From positions 1,042,178 through 1,106,177 of the forward strand of contig JALCKZ010000001.1 of assembly GCA_022647615.1 (NCBI GenBank): DNA of 64,000 nt, given 5' to 3'. A model generated the notes under the pieces. That model was not told where the DNA came from. It ran no database searches and was given only the letters and a program-made list of their open reading frames with translations. Below, in pieces: positions 54,760 through 64,000 of the stretch. The DNA is from Bacteroidales bacterium (GTDB taxonomy: Bacteria > Bacteroidota > Bacteroidia > Bacteroidales > UBA932). Within the stretch, counting starts at the first letter, position 1; each line of letters opens with the position of its first letter. The position numbers and the translations under genes were made by a program.

Positions 54760-57700
54760 TTAAAAACCAAGTTCCAATCCAAAGGTAATAACCTTGCAGA
54801 AAGGAGTTTCCCAACCTCTTGTGCTGTATTGGTTAGTCTCAGGGTCAACCTCTCTATAAGCTGCCCATGTTAGTAGGTTAGTGCCGCTGCAATATACTCT
54901 TGCATTCTGCAAGCCAACCTTGGAAATCCAGTTCTTAGGTAGATTATAACCAAATGTTACAGTCTTTAGTCTTAAGAAGTCTCCGTGATGTAGGTGACGA
55001 GTACTCTTAATCATAGCGTCTGTTAAGTCAACACCTTGAATCTGAGGTACTGTAGTCTTTTGGCCCTCATGAGTCCATCTGTTCTTTGCAACAAATGCAG
55101 AACGAGTTCTTGTCCAATAGTAACCATCATCATTTATATCCTTCTCTGCGCCGTCATACAGCCAGCAGCCAAGTTTGTAAATGAAGTTTAATCCAAGTGT
55201 GAAGTTCTTCCATGTAACGTCAGTATTGATGCCTCCGTAAATCTTTGGAACACCGTTACCTATGATTTTCTCATAAGCATCATTATAATCATAAGAAGCC
55301 CATCTTCCGGCATATTTAAATTTGCCGTTAACTCCATCTTGGAATGAAGCTTCTTCCTCTTTGCTTCCGTTGATGTACCATACTTGTCTTCCGTTTGCAG
55401 GATTAACGCCTGCCCATTCACGTCCCCAGAATGCAAGGGTAGATTGTCCCTCTCTGTAGATGTAATTTGCACGGGCATCATCGCCTGTAGGGTCAGACCA
55501 AAGAATGTCCTCTCCTCCGTAAAGTTTCTTAACCTGTGATTTAAGAATAGAAGCTGTAACACTTGCGCTCCATGTAATCTGCTTGTTGCGGATAATGTCG
55601 CCGCCTAATTCAATTTCAAATCCCTTGTTGTTAATCTTTCCAATGTTCTGAAGTTTAGAAGAATAACCGGTTACTGTAGGAATTGGAACATCTTGTAGCA
55701 AATCCTTGGAATCTCTGTTGAACCACTCAATTGTACCGTATAATCTCTGATCAAATAAACCAAATTCCAATGCGATATTTGTTGTGTAGTTAGTCTCCCA
55801 TGTAAGGTTCTCATCTGCTGTTGTGCTGATGATGCTACCAGGATTCTGCTGATACTTAAGGGTAAATGCAGAAAGAGATCTCCAACCATAATTGTTGGAA
55901 GGAAGCGTACCGTTAACACCATAAGATGCTCTTAGCTTTAAGCTGGTAATCCAAGGAGCACTCTTCATAAACTCCTCATTAGTAATTCTCCAGCTGCCTG
56001 CTACTGACCAGAAGTTACCCCAGCGGTTATCTTTGCCAAGCTTAGAAGAACCGTCGCGTCTGAATGATGCGGATGCGTAATATCTGTTATCATAATTGTA
56101 CTCTGCCCTGCTCAATACGGAAGCAAGTGAATTGCCCCAGTTATAAGCGTTAGCATCAACAACTCCTGCTGTTGCTACGGTATGGACTGTAGATGGCAGG
56201 AATGTACCGGTAGAACGCTGGAAATCAGTCTTGTTCTTCTCTGCCTCAAAACCTGCAAGCAAGGAAATTGTGTGCTTCTCTGCAAATGTAGTGTTGTAAG
56301 AGACTGTAGATGAAGAAACCATCTTATTAGAATTGGTCGTCATTTCATCAACTTCTCCGTCGGTACCTGCACCGTTGTAGTGCTCTGCACTTACATAATA
56401 ATGATCCAATGTCTCTGCGTTATCATAAGAGAAAACTGTCTTTGCATCAAGTCCGGGAAGTATGTGGAAAGTTAGAGTCTCTGATGCTCTAATCTTCAAG
56501 GTCCTAGATGAGTTTGACCATTTATCATGATAATAATTAGGGTTATAGCAATATCCGTTAAACTTCAGATAAGGTTTTGTTTCATCATCATAATAATAAG
56601 GCCAGTACAAAGGGAACAACATATTTCTGGAAGCCATGAAGTAGTTGCTGCTTGTGCTTCTGGAATCGTTGAATCCTATTGTCTTAGTTCTTCCAAGGTC
56701 TACGTTTGTAGAAAACTCAAAGAACTTTCCAACCTTCTGGTTAACGTTCAAGCGTCCGGATACGCGGGTGAATTTATTATCAATCACGCGGCCTTTATCT
56801 TTAGTATAACCTATTGAAGAATAATAAGTTGTCTGATCATTACCACCGCTGACGGAAAGATCGTAAGTCTGGTAAACACCCATCTTGAACAAATCGCTGT
56901 TCCAGTCATAATATTTATTTAATCTCTTCTCTGCTCCGTCTACAACGCCGATGTTAAGTTTTGTATAACGTCCGGTGTCTTCTGATGTAATTACATATCC
57001 GTGTTTTTTCCATCTGTCTCCGGTGTTGATTTGCTTTAGAGCGTAAGCATTGGCTTGTGCCTCTGTGTGACCGCTTTGCAATCTGTAATCCCAGAAAATT
57101 TCATACTCCATAGCAACCTGGTCCTCTGCAGATGCAGATGAGTAGTTCTTTGTTGCCCATGAAGGTGAAAGAGATACGGAAGTCTTAAAGTTGATGGAAG
57201 GTCTTCCTGATTTTCCTTTCTTGGTTGTGATAACTACAACTCCGTTTGCTGCACGTGATCCGTAAAGTGATGATGCAGCCGCATCCTTCAATACTGTAAT
57301 ACTCTCAATATCATCTGGGTTTAATGTGCTCATGACGTTGTTGGTAGAGTAAGTGTATCCGTACATTTGTCCGGCGTCTCCTTGTGAAACCGGAACACCA
57401 TCAATTACGTACAAAGGTTCAGTAGAAGCATTCATGGAACCGATACCTCTAATGTGAATAGAGGTTGTGGAACCAACCTGTCCTGAACTCTGCGTAACCT
57501 GAAGTCCTGCAACTTTTCCGTTAAGAGCATTCTCAAAAGAAGCTGTCGGGACATCCTTGATAGCATCATTTTTTACTACTGCCGCAGCACCTGTATAAGT
57601 GCCTTTCTTTGCAGTACCATAGGCAACTACAATGGTCTCATCCAATGCCATTGCATCTGCGGAAAGCTGTACGTTAATGACACCTCTGCCGCTAACTGCA

Positions 57701-57945
57701 ACTTCCTGAGTTGTAAAACCGATGGATGAAAATACCAAAGTAGCATTTGCCGGAACATTGGCAATGGAGTATTTACCATTGTCATCCGTAAAAGCGCCAA
57801 TCTTTGTCCCCTTTACTTGAACGTTTGCTCCAGGAACCGGTTGACTGTCATCTTTGGAAGTAACCGTACCTGATACGGTAACTTTTTGTGCATACATCAT
57901 TGTAGACAACAACACTGTAAGCGCAAATAAAAAGATTTTTTTCAT
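54760..57945 (-). CDS. SusC/RagA-family TonB-dependent outer-membrane transporter (pair 1)
   Basis: 1061 residues. Signal peptide 1-19 (ends MYAQ). A carboxypeptidase-regulatory-like beta domain (about 22-105, VTVSGTVTSKDDSQPVPGANVQVKGT) is followed by the plug with LDETIVVAYGTAKKGTYTGA (TonB-box region) and LYVIDGVPVSQGD. SITVLKDAAASSLYGSRAANGVVVITTKKG comes next, and the remainder forms a 22-strand barrel ending in TFGLELGF. It forms a complex with the downstream SusD and takes energy from the TonB/ExbBD system. Confidence 0.95.
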   Translation of the reverse strand: MKKIFLFALTVLLSTMMYAQKVTVSGTVTSKDDSQPVPGANVQVKGTKIGAFTDDNGKYSIANVPANATLVFSSIGFTTQEVAVSGRGVINVQLSADAMALDETIVVAYGTAKKGTYTGAAAVVKNDAIKDVPTASFENALNGKVAGLQVTQSSGQVGSTTSIHIRGIGSMNASTEPLYVIDGVPVSQGDAGQMYGYTYSTNNVMSTLNPDDIESITVLKDAAASSLYGSRAANGVVVITTKKGKSGRPSINFKTSVSLSPSWATKNYSSASAEDQVAMEYEIFWDYRLQSGHTEAQANAYALKQINTGDRWKKHGYVITSEDTGRYTKLNIGVVDGAEKRLNKYYDWNSDLFKMGVYQTYDLSVSGGNDQTTYYSSIGYTKDKGRVIDNKFTRVSGRLNVNQKVGKFFEFSTNVDLGRTKTIGFNDSRSTSSNYFMASRNMLFPLYWPYYYDDETKPYLKFNGYCYNPNYYHDKWSNSSRTLKIRASETLTFHILPGLDAKTVFSYDNAETLDHYYVSAEHYNGAGTDGEVDEMTTNSNKMVSSSTVSYNTTFAEKHTISLLAGFEAEKNKTDFQRSTGTFLPSTVHTVATAGVVDANAYNWGNSLASVLSRAEYNYDNRYYASASFRRDGSSKLGKDNRWGNFWSVAGSWRITNEEFMKSAPWITSLKLRASYGVNGTLPSNNYGWRSLSAFTLKYQQNPGSIISTTADENLTWETNYTTNIALEFGLFDQRLYGTIEWFNRDSKDLLQDVPIPTVTGYSSKLQNIGKINNKGFEIELGGDIIRNKQITWSASVTASILKSQVKKLYGGEDILWSDPTGDDARANYIYREGQSTLAFWGREWAGVNPANGRQVWYINGSKEEEASFQDGVNGKFKYAGRWASYDYNDAYEKIIGNGVPKIYGGINTDVTWKNFTLGLNFIYKLGCWLYDGAEKDINDDGYYWTRTRSAFVAKNRWTHEGQKTTVPQIQGVDLTDAMIKSTRHLHHGDFLRLKTVTFGYNLPKNWISKVGLQNARVYCSGTNLLTWAAYREVDPETNQYSTRGWETPFCKVITFGLELGF

Positions 57946-58180
57946 TAGGTCTGTTTTAAGTTATTGTTTTAGTTTGGTAATGTAATATTCATTTCCGTTG
58001 CACAAGGTACGCATTAATTTTGAGGCGTAACATATTTGTAATATATTTTATAACAAAATTGTTATTTTTTTTTGCAACGTTTCACGTGAGAATCGCATCG
58101 CAAAACTTTATTTTCAGCTCCAAGTGCACCGCAATCAAATTTTAGTACCTTTGGACTTTGTTATATAATCTAAACGGAAT
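57946..58180. promoter_or_regulatory. Divergent control region between SusC-1 and the serine hydrolase gene
   Basis: This 235-base AT-rich gap must hold promoters in both directions. Plus strand: TACCTTTG (58146-58153) is a good -7 box 27 bases before the hydrolase start. Minus strand: TACCTTGT (58009 to 58002) is a weaker -7 candidate for SusC. A 7-bp inverted repeat ATAACAA-AA-TTGTTAT (58050-58065) between them could be a regulator site. No regulator gene is adjacent. Confidence 0.5.
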
Positions 58181-59683
58181 ATGTCCAGCAATTATTTATT
58201 TTTTCATCGCGACAGGTTGTTAAAATCTGCCAGGTATGTGCTTATACTCTTTATTTCTGCCTTCATTGCATGCAATATTTCCAGCTGCGGCGGAAGCGGA
58301 AACAGTCCTGTTACCCCTCCGTCAACTACGAAATCGGGACTACATGCGCTGAATGGATTTAACATCAATTCAGTCACTAATACGGCATCTTCTTTAAAAG
58401 AAGATTGCAAGGGTGTTATTGTTGACAGCCTTGTTCTTATTACAGTACCTGATGGGGTCTCCCTGACTTCATTGATACCGGACTTTTCAATCTCCGATAA
58501 AGCAACCCTTTATGCTAACGGAGTACCCGTAGTCAGCGGACAAACCGCTATTGATATGTCCAATTCAGTAAAGATTACATTAGTTGCGGAGAATGGAACG
58601 GCCCACTCTTACTTTTGGCTTTTAGCGCGTAATGGCAATGCTACTTTTGACAATCAGGCTTACACCATAATGAAGAATTTTAATATTCCCGGAATCTCGC
58701 TTGCTGCAACCAAAGATGAGAAGCTTGTATATTCTGCCGGCTATGGATTTGCTGATAAAGACGCACATATAAGGGTTACTCCAAATATGTTGTTCAGACT
58801 TGGAAGTGTTTCCAAACAGCAAACGGCATTGTGCATTATGACTCTTTACGAGCAAGGCAAATTGGATTTGAATGACAAAGTTTTTGGAACTGGCGGCATT
58901 CTGCAGAGTGAATTTCCTGAGACATCTACTTATCCTTATGTTAACGGAGTAACCAGCGTTACAGTTAAGAATCTTTTGCAGCATAACAGCGGTTGGACTG
59001 ACCAGCTGATTTTTGATACATCTGAACCAATTTCCAGCATGACTCTGGACCAAAGAATTGATTATCTGGTTCATCACGTTTCCATGTCATCAGCTGTCGG
59101 GAGTACATATCATTACTTTAATATGGGTTTCTGCATATTGGGCAGGATTGTAGAGAAACTTACGGGAAAAACTTTTGAAACTTATTTGAGAGAAGTTACT
59201 GCAAAGGCCGGTGTTACAGATATGTGGGTAGATAAGAGTACAAGAGCGGAGAAGAGAAGCAATGAGGTTGTATTCTATTCTCAGGCTTCCGGCGGCAATG
59301 CATATTTGAATCCTATGGAGGTGGTAAGTTCTTGCGGCGCAATTATAGCTTCCGCACCGGAGCTTATGCAACTTCTTTGTGCTGAGGATTATGGGACGGT
59401 TGTTCCGGATATCTTAAAGAGCAGTACTTTGGATTTGATGTATACTCCTTCCCCTAATTATTCCCATTATGGATTAGGCTGGAGATTAAACCATTCTTAT
59501 TTTACAAACTGGGCTTCTTATCACGGCGGCAATCTTGCAGGTACCGGAACTCTTTGGGTCAGAGGCAAGAAGGGCGTTAATGCCGTTGTGCTTTGCAATT
59601 CACGCAGCTATCGTGAGGATATAGATTTTGACACAAGCCTTTATGATTTGCTTGGTACTGTAATGAGTGCCTTTGGTGATTAA
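58181..59683 (+). CDS. Class C beta-lactamase-like serine hydrolase lipoprotein
   Basis: 500 residues. A hydrophobic N-terminal segment (about 20-32) with a cysteine-rich lipobox-like end (ACNISSCGG) suggests a lipoprotein. Residues about 50-150 form an Ig-like beta domain (LHALNGFNINS...VPDGVSLTSLIPDFSIS). The catalytic domain shows the SxxK motif SVSK (Ser209-Lys212), YFN (Tyr312-Asn314) and HGG (448-450, in place of KTG). It is a serine peptidase, esterase or D-Ala-D-Ala-processing enzyme; beta-lactam hydrolysis is not implied. It sits between two minus-strand SusCD pairs but is transcribed the other way. Confidence 0.87.
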   Translation: MSSNYLFFHRDRLLKSARYVLILFISAFIACNISSCGGSGNSPVTPPSTTKSGLHALNGFNINSVTNTASSLKEDCKGVIVDSLVLITVPDGVSLTSLIPDFSISDKATLYANGVPVVSGQTAIDMSNSVKITLVAENGTAHSYFWLLARNGNATFDNQAYTIMKNFNIPGISLAATKDEKLVYSAGYGFADKDAHIRVTPNMLFRLGSVSKQQTALCIMTLYEQGKLDLNDKVFGTGGILQSEFPETSTYPYVNGVTSVTVKNLLQHNSGWTDQLIFDTSEPISSMTLDQRIDYLVHHVSMSSAVGSTYHYFNMGFCILGRIVEKLTGKTFETYLREVTAKAGVTDMWVDKSTRAEKRSNEVVFYSQASGGNAYLNPMEVVSSCGAIIASAPELMQLLCAEDYGTVVPDILKSSTLDLMYTPSPNYSHYGLGWRLNHSYFTNWASYHGGNLAGTGTLWVRGKKGVNAVVLCNSRSYREDIDFDTSLYDLLGTVMSAFGD

Positions 59684-59701
59684 AAGGTTTTATTGAAAAT
59701 A

Positions 59702-59733
59702 AAAAAGGCGGCTGAAATTCAGCCGCCTTTTTT
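59702..59733. terminator. Bidirectional terminator between the serine hydrolase and SusD-2
   Basis: A perfect 12-bp stem AAAGGCGGCTGA / TCAGCCGCCTTT around AAT, with flanking A-run and T-run. It ends the hydrolase transcript and, on the other strand, the SusC-SusD-2 transcript. Confidence 0.9.
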
Positions 59734-59765
59734 ATTATTGTACCGGACTAAAAGTCCTTGCTAAT

Positions 59766-61235
59766 TTACTCTTTGTAACCAGGATTCTGTTGTAGTTCAG
59801 GATAAGTTACACGCTCATTGTGTGAAATAGGAAGAACAACTCTGTAATCATCCCAGGAAATTGTGTAAGGAGTTGCGCCTGCAAAATCATCAGGGTCAGC
59901 AACCATGCTTCTTGTAAGCTTGCCGCCGCGACGCATGATATCAAAGAATCTGTGTCCCTCTCCGATGAATTCCTTCTGATTCTCCTCGTCTACAAGTGCC
60001 TTTGTAGCAGCAACTTTTGTAACGGTAGGATCAGCTCTTCTTCTTACTGCATCCAAATAATCGCTGGCATCTGCGGCTCCTGTCTCAATACCTGCTTCTG
60101 CTGCAATTAGATAAGCCTCTGCAAGTCTGAAGATATGAGGGTTATTACGTCTGAAAGTATAACCTTGAGTCTTGTTGCCTATGAATTTCTTAAGCCAATA
60201 TTTTCCGCTCTTCTTAACGCCGGTTACAGGATCATCATACTGAATCATCTGTGCACGGACATCATTAGGAGTAGATGCAAAAAGTTTTCTCCACTTTAAA
60301 GTAGGGACAACGCTTGCTCCTGCATTTCCATCATCAAACCATAGATAATTGTAGAAACCGCCGCCAAAGCCGCCGTCACTATCAATATCACCGTTTGTAG
60401 AGACAAGAACCTCAAGAACAGCCTCGTCGTTTCCTTCAACGCCCCATGATGATAGGTAATCAGCATTAGGAACCAAGCTGTAAGGGGACTTCTTAATAAC
60501 CTCTGTTGCAGCATTGTATGCCTCGCTATAGTTACCCATATACAGGTACATTCTTGCCTGAAGAAGCTTAGCTGCCCAATAGTTGAAGTGGCCAAGGTTC
60601 TTGTCTGAAGAAAGTAGAGGAAGTGCGGTTGTAAGGTCAGATGCAACTTGTGCATAAGTCTCAGCGACAGTACTTCTAGGCAATTTTGCCTCTGAAGGGG
60701 ATACCGGAGTTGTGATTAGAACTGCTCCAAGTGAAGCACCCTTATCATACATGTAAGGCATTCCATAAAGTCTTGCCAAATCAAAATAGCAAAGGGCGCG
60801 GACTGCGTAAGCCTCTCCTAAGTAATTATTCTTTGTAGCAACATCATCTGCATCTGTAACATTAAGAGCAGCAAGACTCTGAATAAGAGTGTTAGCTCTC
60901 ATGATTGTTGTATAGTAAGATGTCCACAAAGAGAAATATGTATTTGCAGAAGGCTCGTATTCCAAAGCGTAAGCGATACTTCCGGTACCGCTGACCTCTT
61001 TAGGGTACAAGTTATCGGCTCTCATATCGCCCATGGTTATCATGGTTCCGCCGTATAGTGTGTAGTATTTCAAATACGTATACAAACCGTTGACGGCAAC
61101 TCCGGCATCCTCAAGTGTAACTGCAGCTCTTGATGCTGGAACGGAATCGGTAGGAGTATCATCTAGAAATCCTTTGCAAGAGTTCATGGATAGAATAACT
61201 CCGATTGACATTATTATGCTTAATATCTTTTTCAT
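59766..61235 (-). CDS. SusD/RagB-family nutrient-binding lipoprotein (pair 2)
   Basis: 489 residues from the ATG at 61235 (MKKILSIIMSIGV); an ATG 15 bases upstream is less likely given the signal peptide. The lipobox ends in SMNSC (Cys20). SusD features: FLDDTPTDSVPASRAAVTLEDAGVAVNGLYTYL, a helical core, RLAEAYLIAAEAGIETG, RRRADPTV, EENQKEFIGEGHRFFDIMRRGG and a terminal LQQNPGYKE. It lies 19 bases after its SusC partner. Confidence 0.92.
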   Translation of the reverse strand: MKKILSIIMSIGVILSMNSCKGFLDDTPTDSVPASRAAVTLEDAGVAVNGLYTYLKYYTLYGGTMITMGDMRADNLYPKEVSGTGSIAYALEYEPSANTYFSLWTSYYTTIMRANTLIQSLAALNVTDADDVATKNNYLGEAYAVRALCYFDLARLYGMPYMYDKGASLGAVLITTPVSPSEAKLPRSTVAETYAQVASDLTTALPLLSSDKNLGHFNYWAAKLLQARMYLYMGNYSEAYNAATEVIKKSPYSLVPNADYLSSWGVEGNDEAVLEVLVSTNGDIDSDGGFGGGFYNYLWFDDGNAGASVVPTLKWRKLFASTPNDVRAQMIQYDDPVTGVKKSGKYWLKKFIGNKTQGYTFRRNNPHIFRLAEAYLIAAEAGIETGAADASDYLDAVRRRADPTVTKVAATKALVDEENQKEFIGEGHRFFDIMRRGGKLTRSMVADPDDFAGATPYTISWDDYRVVLPISHNERVTYPELQQNPGYKE

Positions 61236-61254
61236 AATTCTGTATGTCATTTAG

Positions 61255-64000
61255 TTAAAATGTAACTTCTACGCCAAATGTAACTGTTCTAAGAGTTGGC
61301 ATCTGGTAGTTGTAATAACCGTCGGCTTCAACCTCAGGATCAAGCTCCGAGTTAGAGATTGTAAGAAGGTTAGTTCCTGCAACATAGAATCTGGCGCTCT
61401 TAAGAGTAAGCTTATCTGTAATGAACTTAGGAATGCTGTATGAAACTGTCATGTTCTTAAGTCTCATAAAGTTATCCTTGTGCAGATAACGTGTTGAATT
61501 GTAGTAACCTCCTTGATTGTTTCCAAGGATACGGCGTGGAATATTTCCGTTAGTGTTATCCTCTCTCCAAGTATTTCTCTGAGATTTAAGAATAGGCTGT
61601 GTAAATGTTCTGTAACCATCATTTGCAAGTTCATCCGTTGCACCGTCCCATAGATAGCCGCCATATTTGTATGACCAAGCCATTGATACAGTGATGTCCT
61701 TCCATCTGAAGTTTGCGTTGAATCCGCCATAACCCTTTGGAATAGAAGTCTTGCCGTCAATAATCATTGAGCTTGCATTTTGTCTTGTGGTAGGGGTGTA
61801 GTTGAAACTGTTGCAAGGCATTGTCTCGCCGCTCTTTATAACCTTTCCGTTCTTTAATGTAACGTCCTGGTCAACAACATCTCCCTTCTTGTAATAAGAA
61901 CCCTCTGCATATAGAGGTTTTCCGTTTGTCTTATCAACTCCTAGGTAATCTCTTGTGTAGAACTGATAGAAGGAGTATCCCTCTTTCCAAATCCATACAT
62001 CGTTAACAATTTCCTCACCTGGCTTTGACAAGGCCTTAACCTCATTGTGAACGGTTGCCCAGTTTGCACCAACTGACAAATCCATATCTTTTTTCTTAAT
62101 GATGTCTACATTCAATGAAAGTTCCCATCCGTGATTGACCATTGCGCCAATGTTCATAAGTGAAGTGGAGAATCCTGTAGTTGAAGGAATTGTAGCATCC
62201 AAAAGCAAATCGGTAGTTTTCTTGTGGTAGTACTCTGCTGTTAATGTGTATCTATCAAAAATAGTAGCATCCAATGCAACGTTCCAGTTCTTGTTTTTCT
62301 CCCATGTCAAATCTGTATTGGCAACATTTGAAGGATAACTTGCACCTTGTGAACCATAATTGCCATAATCATAAACTGCCATGTAGCCAAAATAGCTGGA
62401 AGGTAGAGTACCGCTTGTTCCATAAGAGCTGCGGATCTTACCATCATTTAACCAATCATATTTTAAGAATTCCTCATTGGCAAATCTCCATGAACCTGAT
62501 ACTGACCAGAAGTTGCCCCATCTAGAATTTGAAGCAAGTCTTGAGGAACCATCACGTCTGAAAGTACCTGTCAAATAGTATTTTGCATCATAATCATAAT
62601 TCAAGTTGCTGATTAATGAAAGCAAACCTTCCTCTCTAGAGTATGAATAACCATCATCAAAGTTAGCTGCAAGATAAGACTCAGTTGCGCCTAAATATTT
62701 GAAATCTATTTTTCCGATAGATGTCATCTTATAGCGGTCTCTCTCAGCCTCCCATCCTAGCATTGCGCTAACATGGTGCTTTCCAAATGTTTTATCAAAA
62801 TTAGCAGTAGTAGAAGAAACCATTCTGACATCATTGCGGTGTCTGTCAGATGCATAACCTCCAACATCACTATAAGCATAGAAATTAGGGTGACCATATA
62901 ACCATGCAAAACGGTCATGTTCATTCTCCCAGTCGTTACTTAATATAGTCTTGATTTTCAAATAGTCAGTGATTGTAGCTTCTGCCCATCCTTTTAACAT
63001 CAAACGATTCTGCCATGCATCATTTACCTGAGCTTTGTAAGAAGCAACCGGGTTGATTGTGTTGAATCTGGTGCTCATGCGCTCTAGATAAAGTTCACCT
63101 GAATCTTTATATTTATAAGGCCATCTGTCAGTTAGAACAACTTTCCAAATGAAGAACGGGTTATCCTTAGAAGACCAGCCGTCCTGGTGGCCATCCTGAT
63201 ACTGCCAAGAATACTGAAGTGTTGCTCCAATCTTTACTCTCTTTGCAGCCTGTGCATCCATATTAATAGTAGTAGAGAATCTGCGCAGTTTATCAATTTT
63301 GATAACACCCTCCTGGTCTGTATAAGCGATAGAAGCATAAACTTTTCCTTTCTCGCCGCCACCTGTGATACTATACTCGTAAGTTTGGTTTCTGCCTTTG
63401 CGGAACAGAACGTCTTCCCAATCTTTATAAATATACTTTGAGTAATCTCTTGCAGGATAGTTCTTTGCAAGCATTGCAGCAGTATAGTCATCTAGAGTTG
63501 CATATTTTCCTTTCCATTTTGTAGGGTTGTCCTGACCGTAATTGTAGAATTTCTGTCTTTCCAACTCTTCCGTCTCAGAATCTGAGCACTCAGGGTAGTT
63601 GTTATATGCAAAGTAAGAAAGACCAAGAGATGCCTTGAATGTAGAGGTCAGGTCTCCAGCTTTTCCTTTCTTTGTTGTGATTAGGACAACTCCGTTGGAT
63701 GCACGTGAACCATACAATGAAGCGGCTGCCGCATCCTTCAAGATAGTGATGGACTCAACATCGCTTGGGTTCAAATAGTTCATGGCGCTGGAAGAAATGT
63801 TGCCAGAACCATAGTCTCCGCTTGTTGCAGGGACACCATCAATTACGTACAAAGGCTGGTTGCCGGCATTGAATGAGCCAAATCCGCGGACGTTAATCTC
63901 TACCTGTGAACCAGGCTGGCCAGAATAGGAAGCAACTTGAACACCGGCAGCTTTACCTGCAAGTACTTGTTCAAAGCTTACTACCGGGGCATCTTTAATA
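61255..64000 (-). CDS. SusC/RagA-family TonB-dependent transporter (pair 2, 5' end missing)
   Basis: The frame is open to the window edge, so the signal peptide and N-terminal domain lie outside. The visible part begins in the plug (PVVSFEQVLAGKAAGVQ, VEINVRGFGS, LYVIDGVPATSGD, SITILKDAAAASLYGSRASNGVVLITTKKG). It ends with the barrel and terminal TFGVEVTF. About 915 codons are visible of an expected 1000-1100. It differs clearly in its loops from SusC-1, so the two pairs probably import different substrates. Confidence 0.95.
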   Translation of the reverse strand, partial: IKDAPVVSFEQVLAGKAAGVQVASYSGQPGSQVEINVRGFGSFNAGNQPLYVIDGVPATSGDYGSGNISSSAMNYLNPSDVESITILKDAAAASLYGSRASNGVVLITTKKGKAGDLTSTFKASLGLSYFAYNNYPECSDSETEELERQKFYNYGQDNPTKWKGKYATLDDYTAAMLAKNYPARDYSKYIYKDWEDVLFRKGRNQTYEYSITGGGEKGKVYASIAYTDQEGVIKIDKLRRFSTTINMDAQAAKRVKIGATLQYSWQYQDGHQDGWSSKDNPFFIWKVVLTDRWPYKYKDSGELYLERMSTRFNTINPVASYKAQVNDAWQNRLMLKGWAEATITDYLKIKTILSNDWENEHDRFAWLYGHPNFYAYSDVGGYASDRHRNDVRMVSSTTANFDKTFGKHHVSAMLGWEAERDRYKMTSIGKIDFKYLGATESYLAANFDDGYSYSREEGLLSLISNLNYDYDAKYYLTGTFRRDGSSRLASNSRWGNFWSVSGSWRFANEEFLKYDWLNDGKIRSSYGTSGTLPSSYFGYMAVYDYGNYGSQGASYPSNVANTDLTWEKNKNWNVALDATIFDRYTLTAEYYHKKTTDLLLDATIPSTTGFSTSLMNIGAMVNHGWELSLNVDIIKKKDMDLSVGANWATVHNEVKALSKPGEEIVNDVWIWKEGYSFYQFYTRDYLGVDKTNGKPLYAEGSYYKKGDVVDQDVTLKNGKVIKSGETMPCNSFNYTPTTRQNASSMIIDGKTSIPKGYGGFNANFRWKDITVSMAWSYKYGGYLWDGATDELANDGYRTFTQPILKSQRNTWREDNTNGNIPRRILGNNQGGYYNSTRYLHKDNFMRLKNMTVSYSIPKFITDKLTLKSARFYVAGTNLLTISNSELDPEVEADGYYNYQMPTLRTVTFGVEVTF

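Overview
The window is chromosomal DNA of a member of the Bacteroidota, most likely order Bacteroidales. Evidence: two SusC/SusD outer-membrane pairs, an ExbB-ExbD-ExbD module, a Bacteroidales-type dcw cluster, TAnnTTTG-type -7 boxes, almost no Shine-Dalgarno sequences, and housekeeping proteins of the Bacteroides type. MurE carries a DNPR motif, which points to meso-diaminopimelate peptidoglycan. I see no phage, insertion sequence, integrase or CRISPR array. I do not name a genus.

Layout. 1-10.3 kb (+ strand): the end of dprA, tatD, a type I asparaginase, an energy-transduction operon (ExbB, a 4-TM protein, two ExbD), alkaline phosphatase, an SGNH hydrolase, asnS, udk and a TonB-like protein. 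10.3-14.6 kb: galE (-), a cold-shock gene (+), a repeat and hairpin tract, a secreted protein of unknown function and gltX. 14.7-30.6 kb (-): a compact dcw cluster in transcription order mraZ, rsmH, ftsL, ftsI, murE, mraY, murD, ftsW, a murG-murC fusion, ftsQ, ftsA, ftsZ. murF is absent. A phased MraZ-type operator lies upstream of mraZ. 30.8-35.8 kb: lptB and dnaX (-), an M16 peptidase (+) and a flavodoxin lipoprotein (-). 36-47.4 kb: a GntP permease, an O-methyltransferase, a transglutaminase-like lipoprotein, efp, ispH, a TPR/AraC regulator, cmk, a Ppx/GppA-type phosphatase, a sigma-54 response regulator without a DNA-binding domain, and a DUF4783 protein. 47.5-53.1 kb: rlmH, a large NtrY-like kinase, a PatB/MalY aminotransferase and tRNA-Pro(CGG). 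53.2-64 kb: two SusCD pairs on the minus strand flanking a plus-strand class C beta-lactamase-like lipoprotein. The second SusC runs off the window.

The most unusual signal is a small palindromic element embedded in frame in four unrelated genes within about 13 kb: dnaX, the M16 peptidase, ispH and the ppx-like gene. Each copy has a conserved asymmetric core of about 36 nt (contains GAGCGCATGGAGCG and AGCGACTTTA) inside inverted-repeat arms whose sequence differs between copies. It lies in both orientations and at least three reading frames, as Rickettsia palindromic elements do. In dnaX a second copy of the host repeat lacks the element and gives a natural empty-site comparison.

A second genome-scale signal is the octamer TGTCGGGA/TCCCGACA. 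I count 18 exact occurrences on both strands, in genes and between them, against about two expected by chance, plus three intergenic TGTCGCGACA palindromes. Other points of interest are the MurG-MurC fusion, intergenic hairpin arrays, an IspH tail that covers the efp promoter, and the HTH-less sigma-54 regulator.
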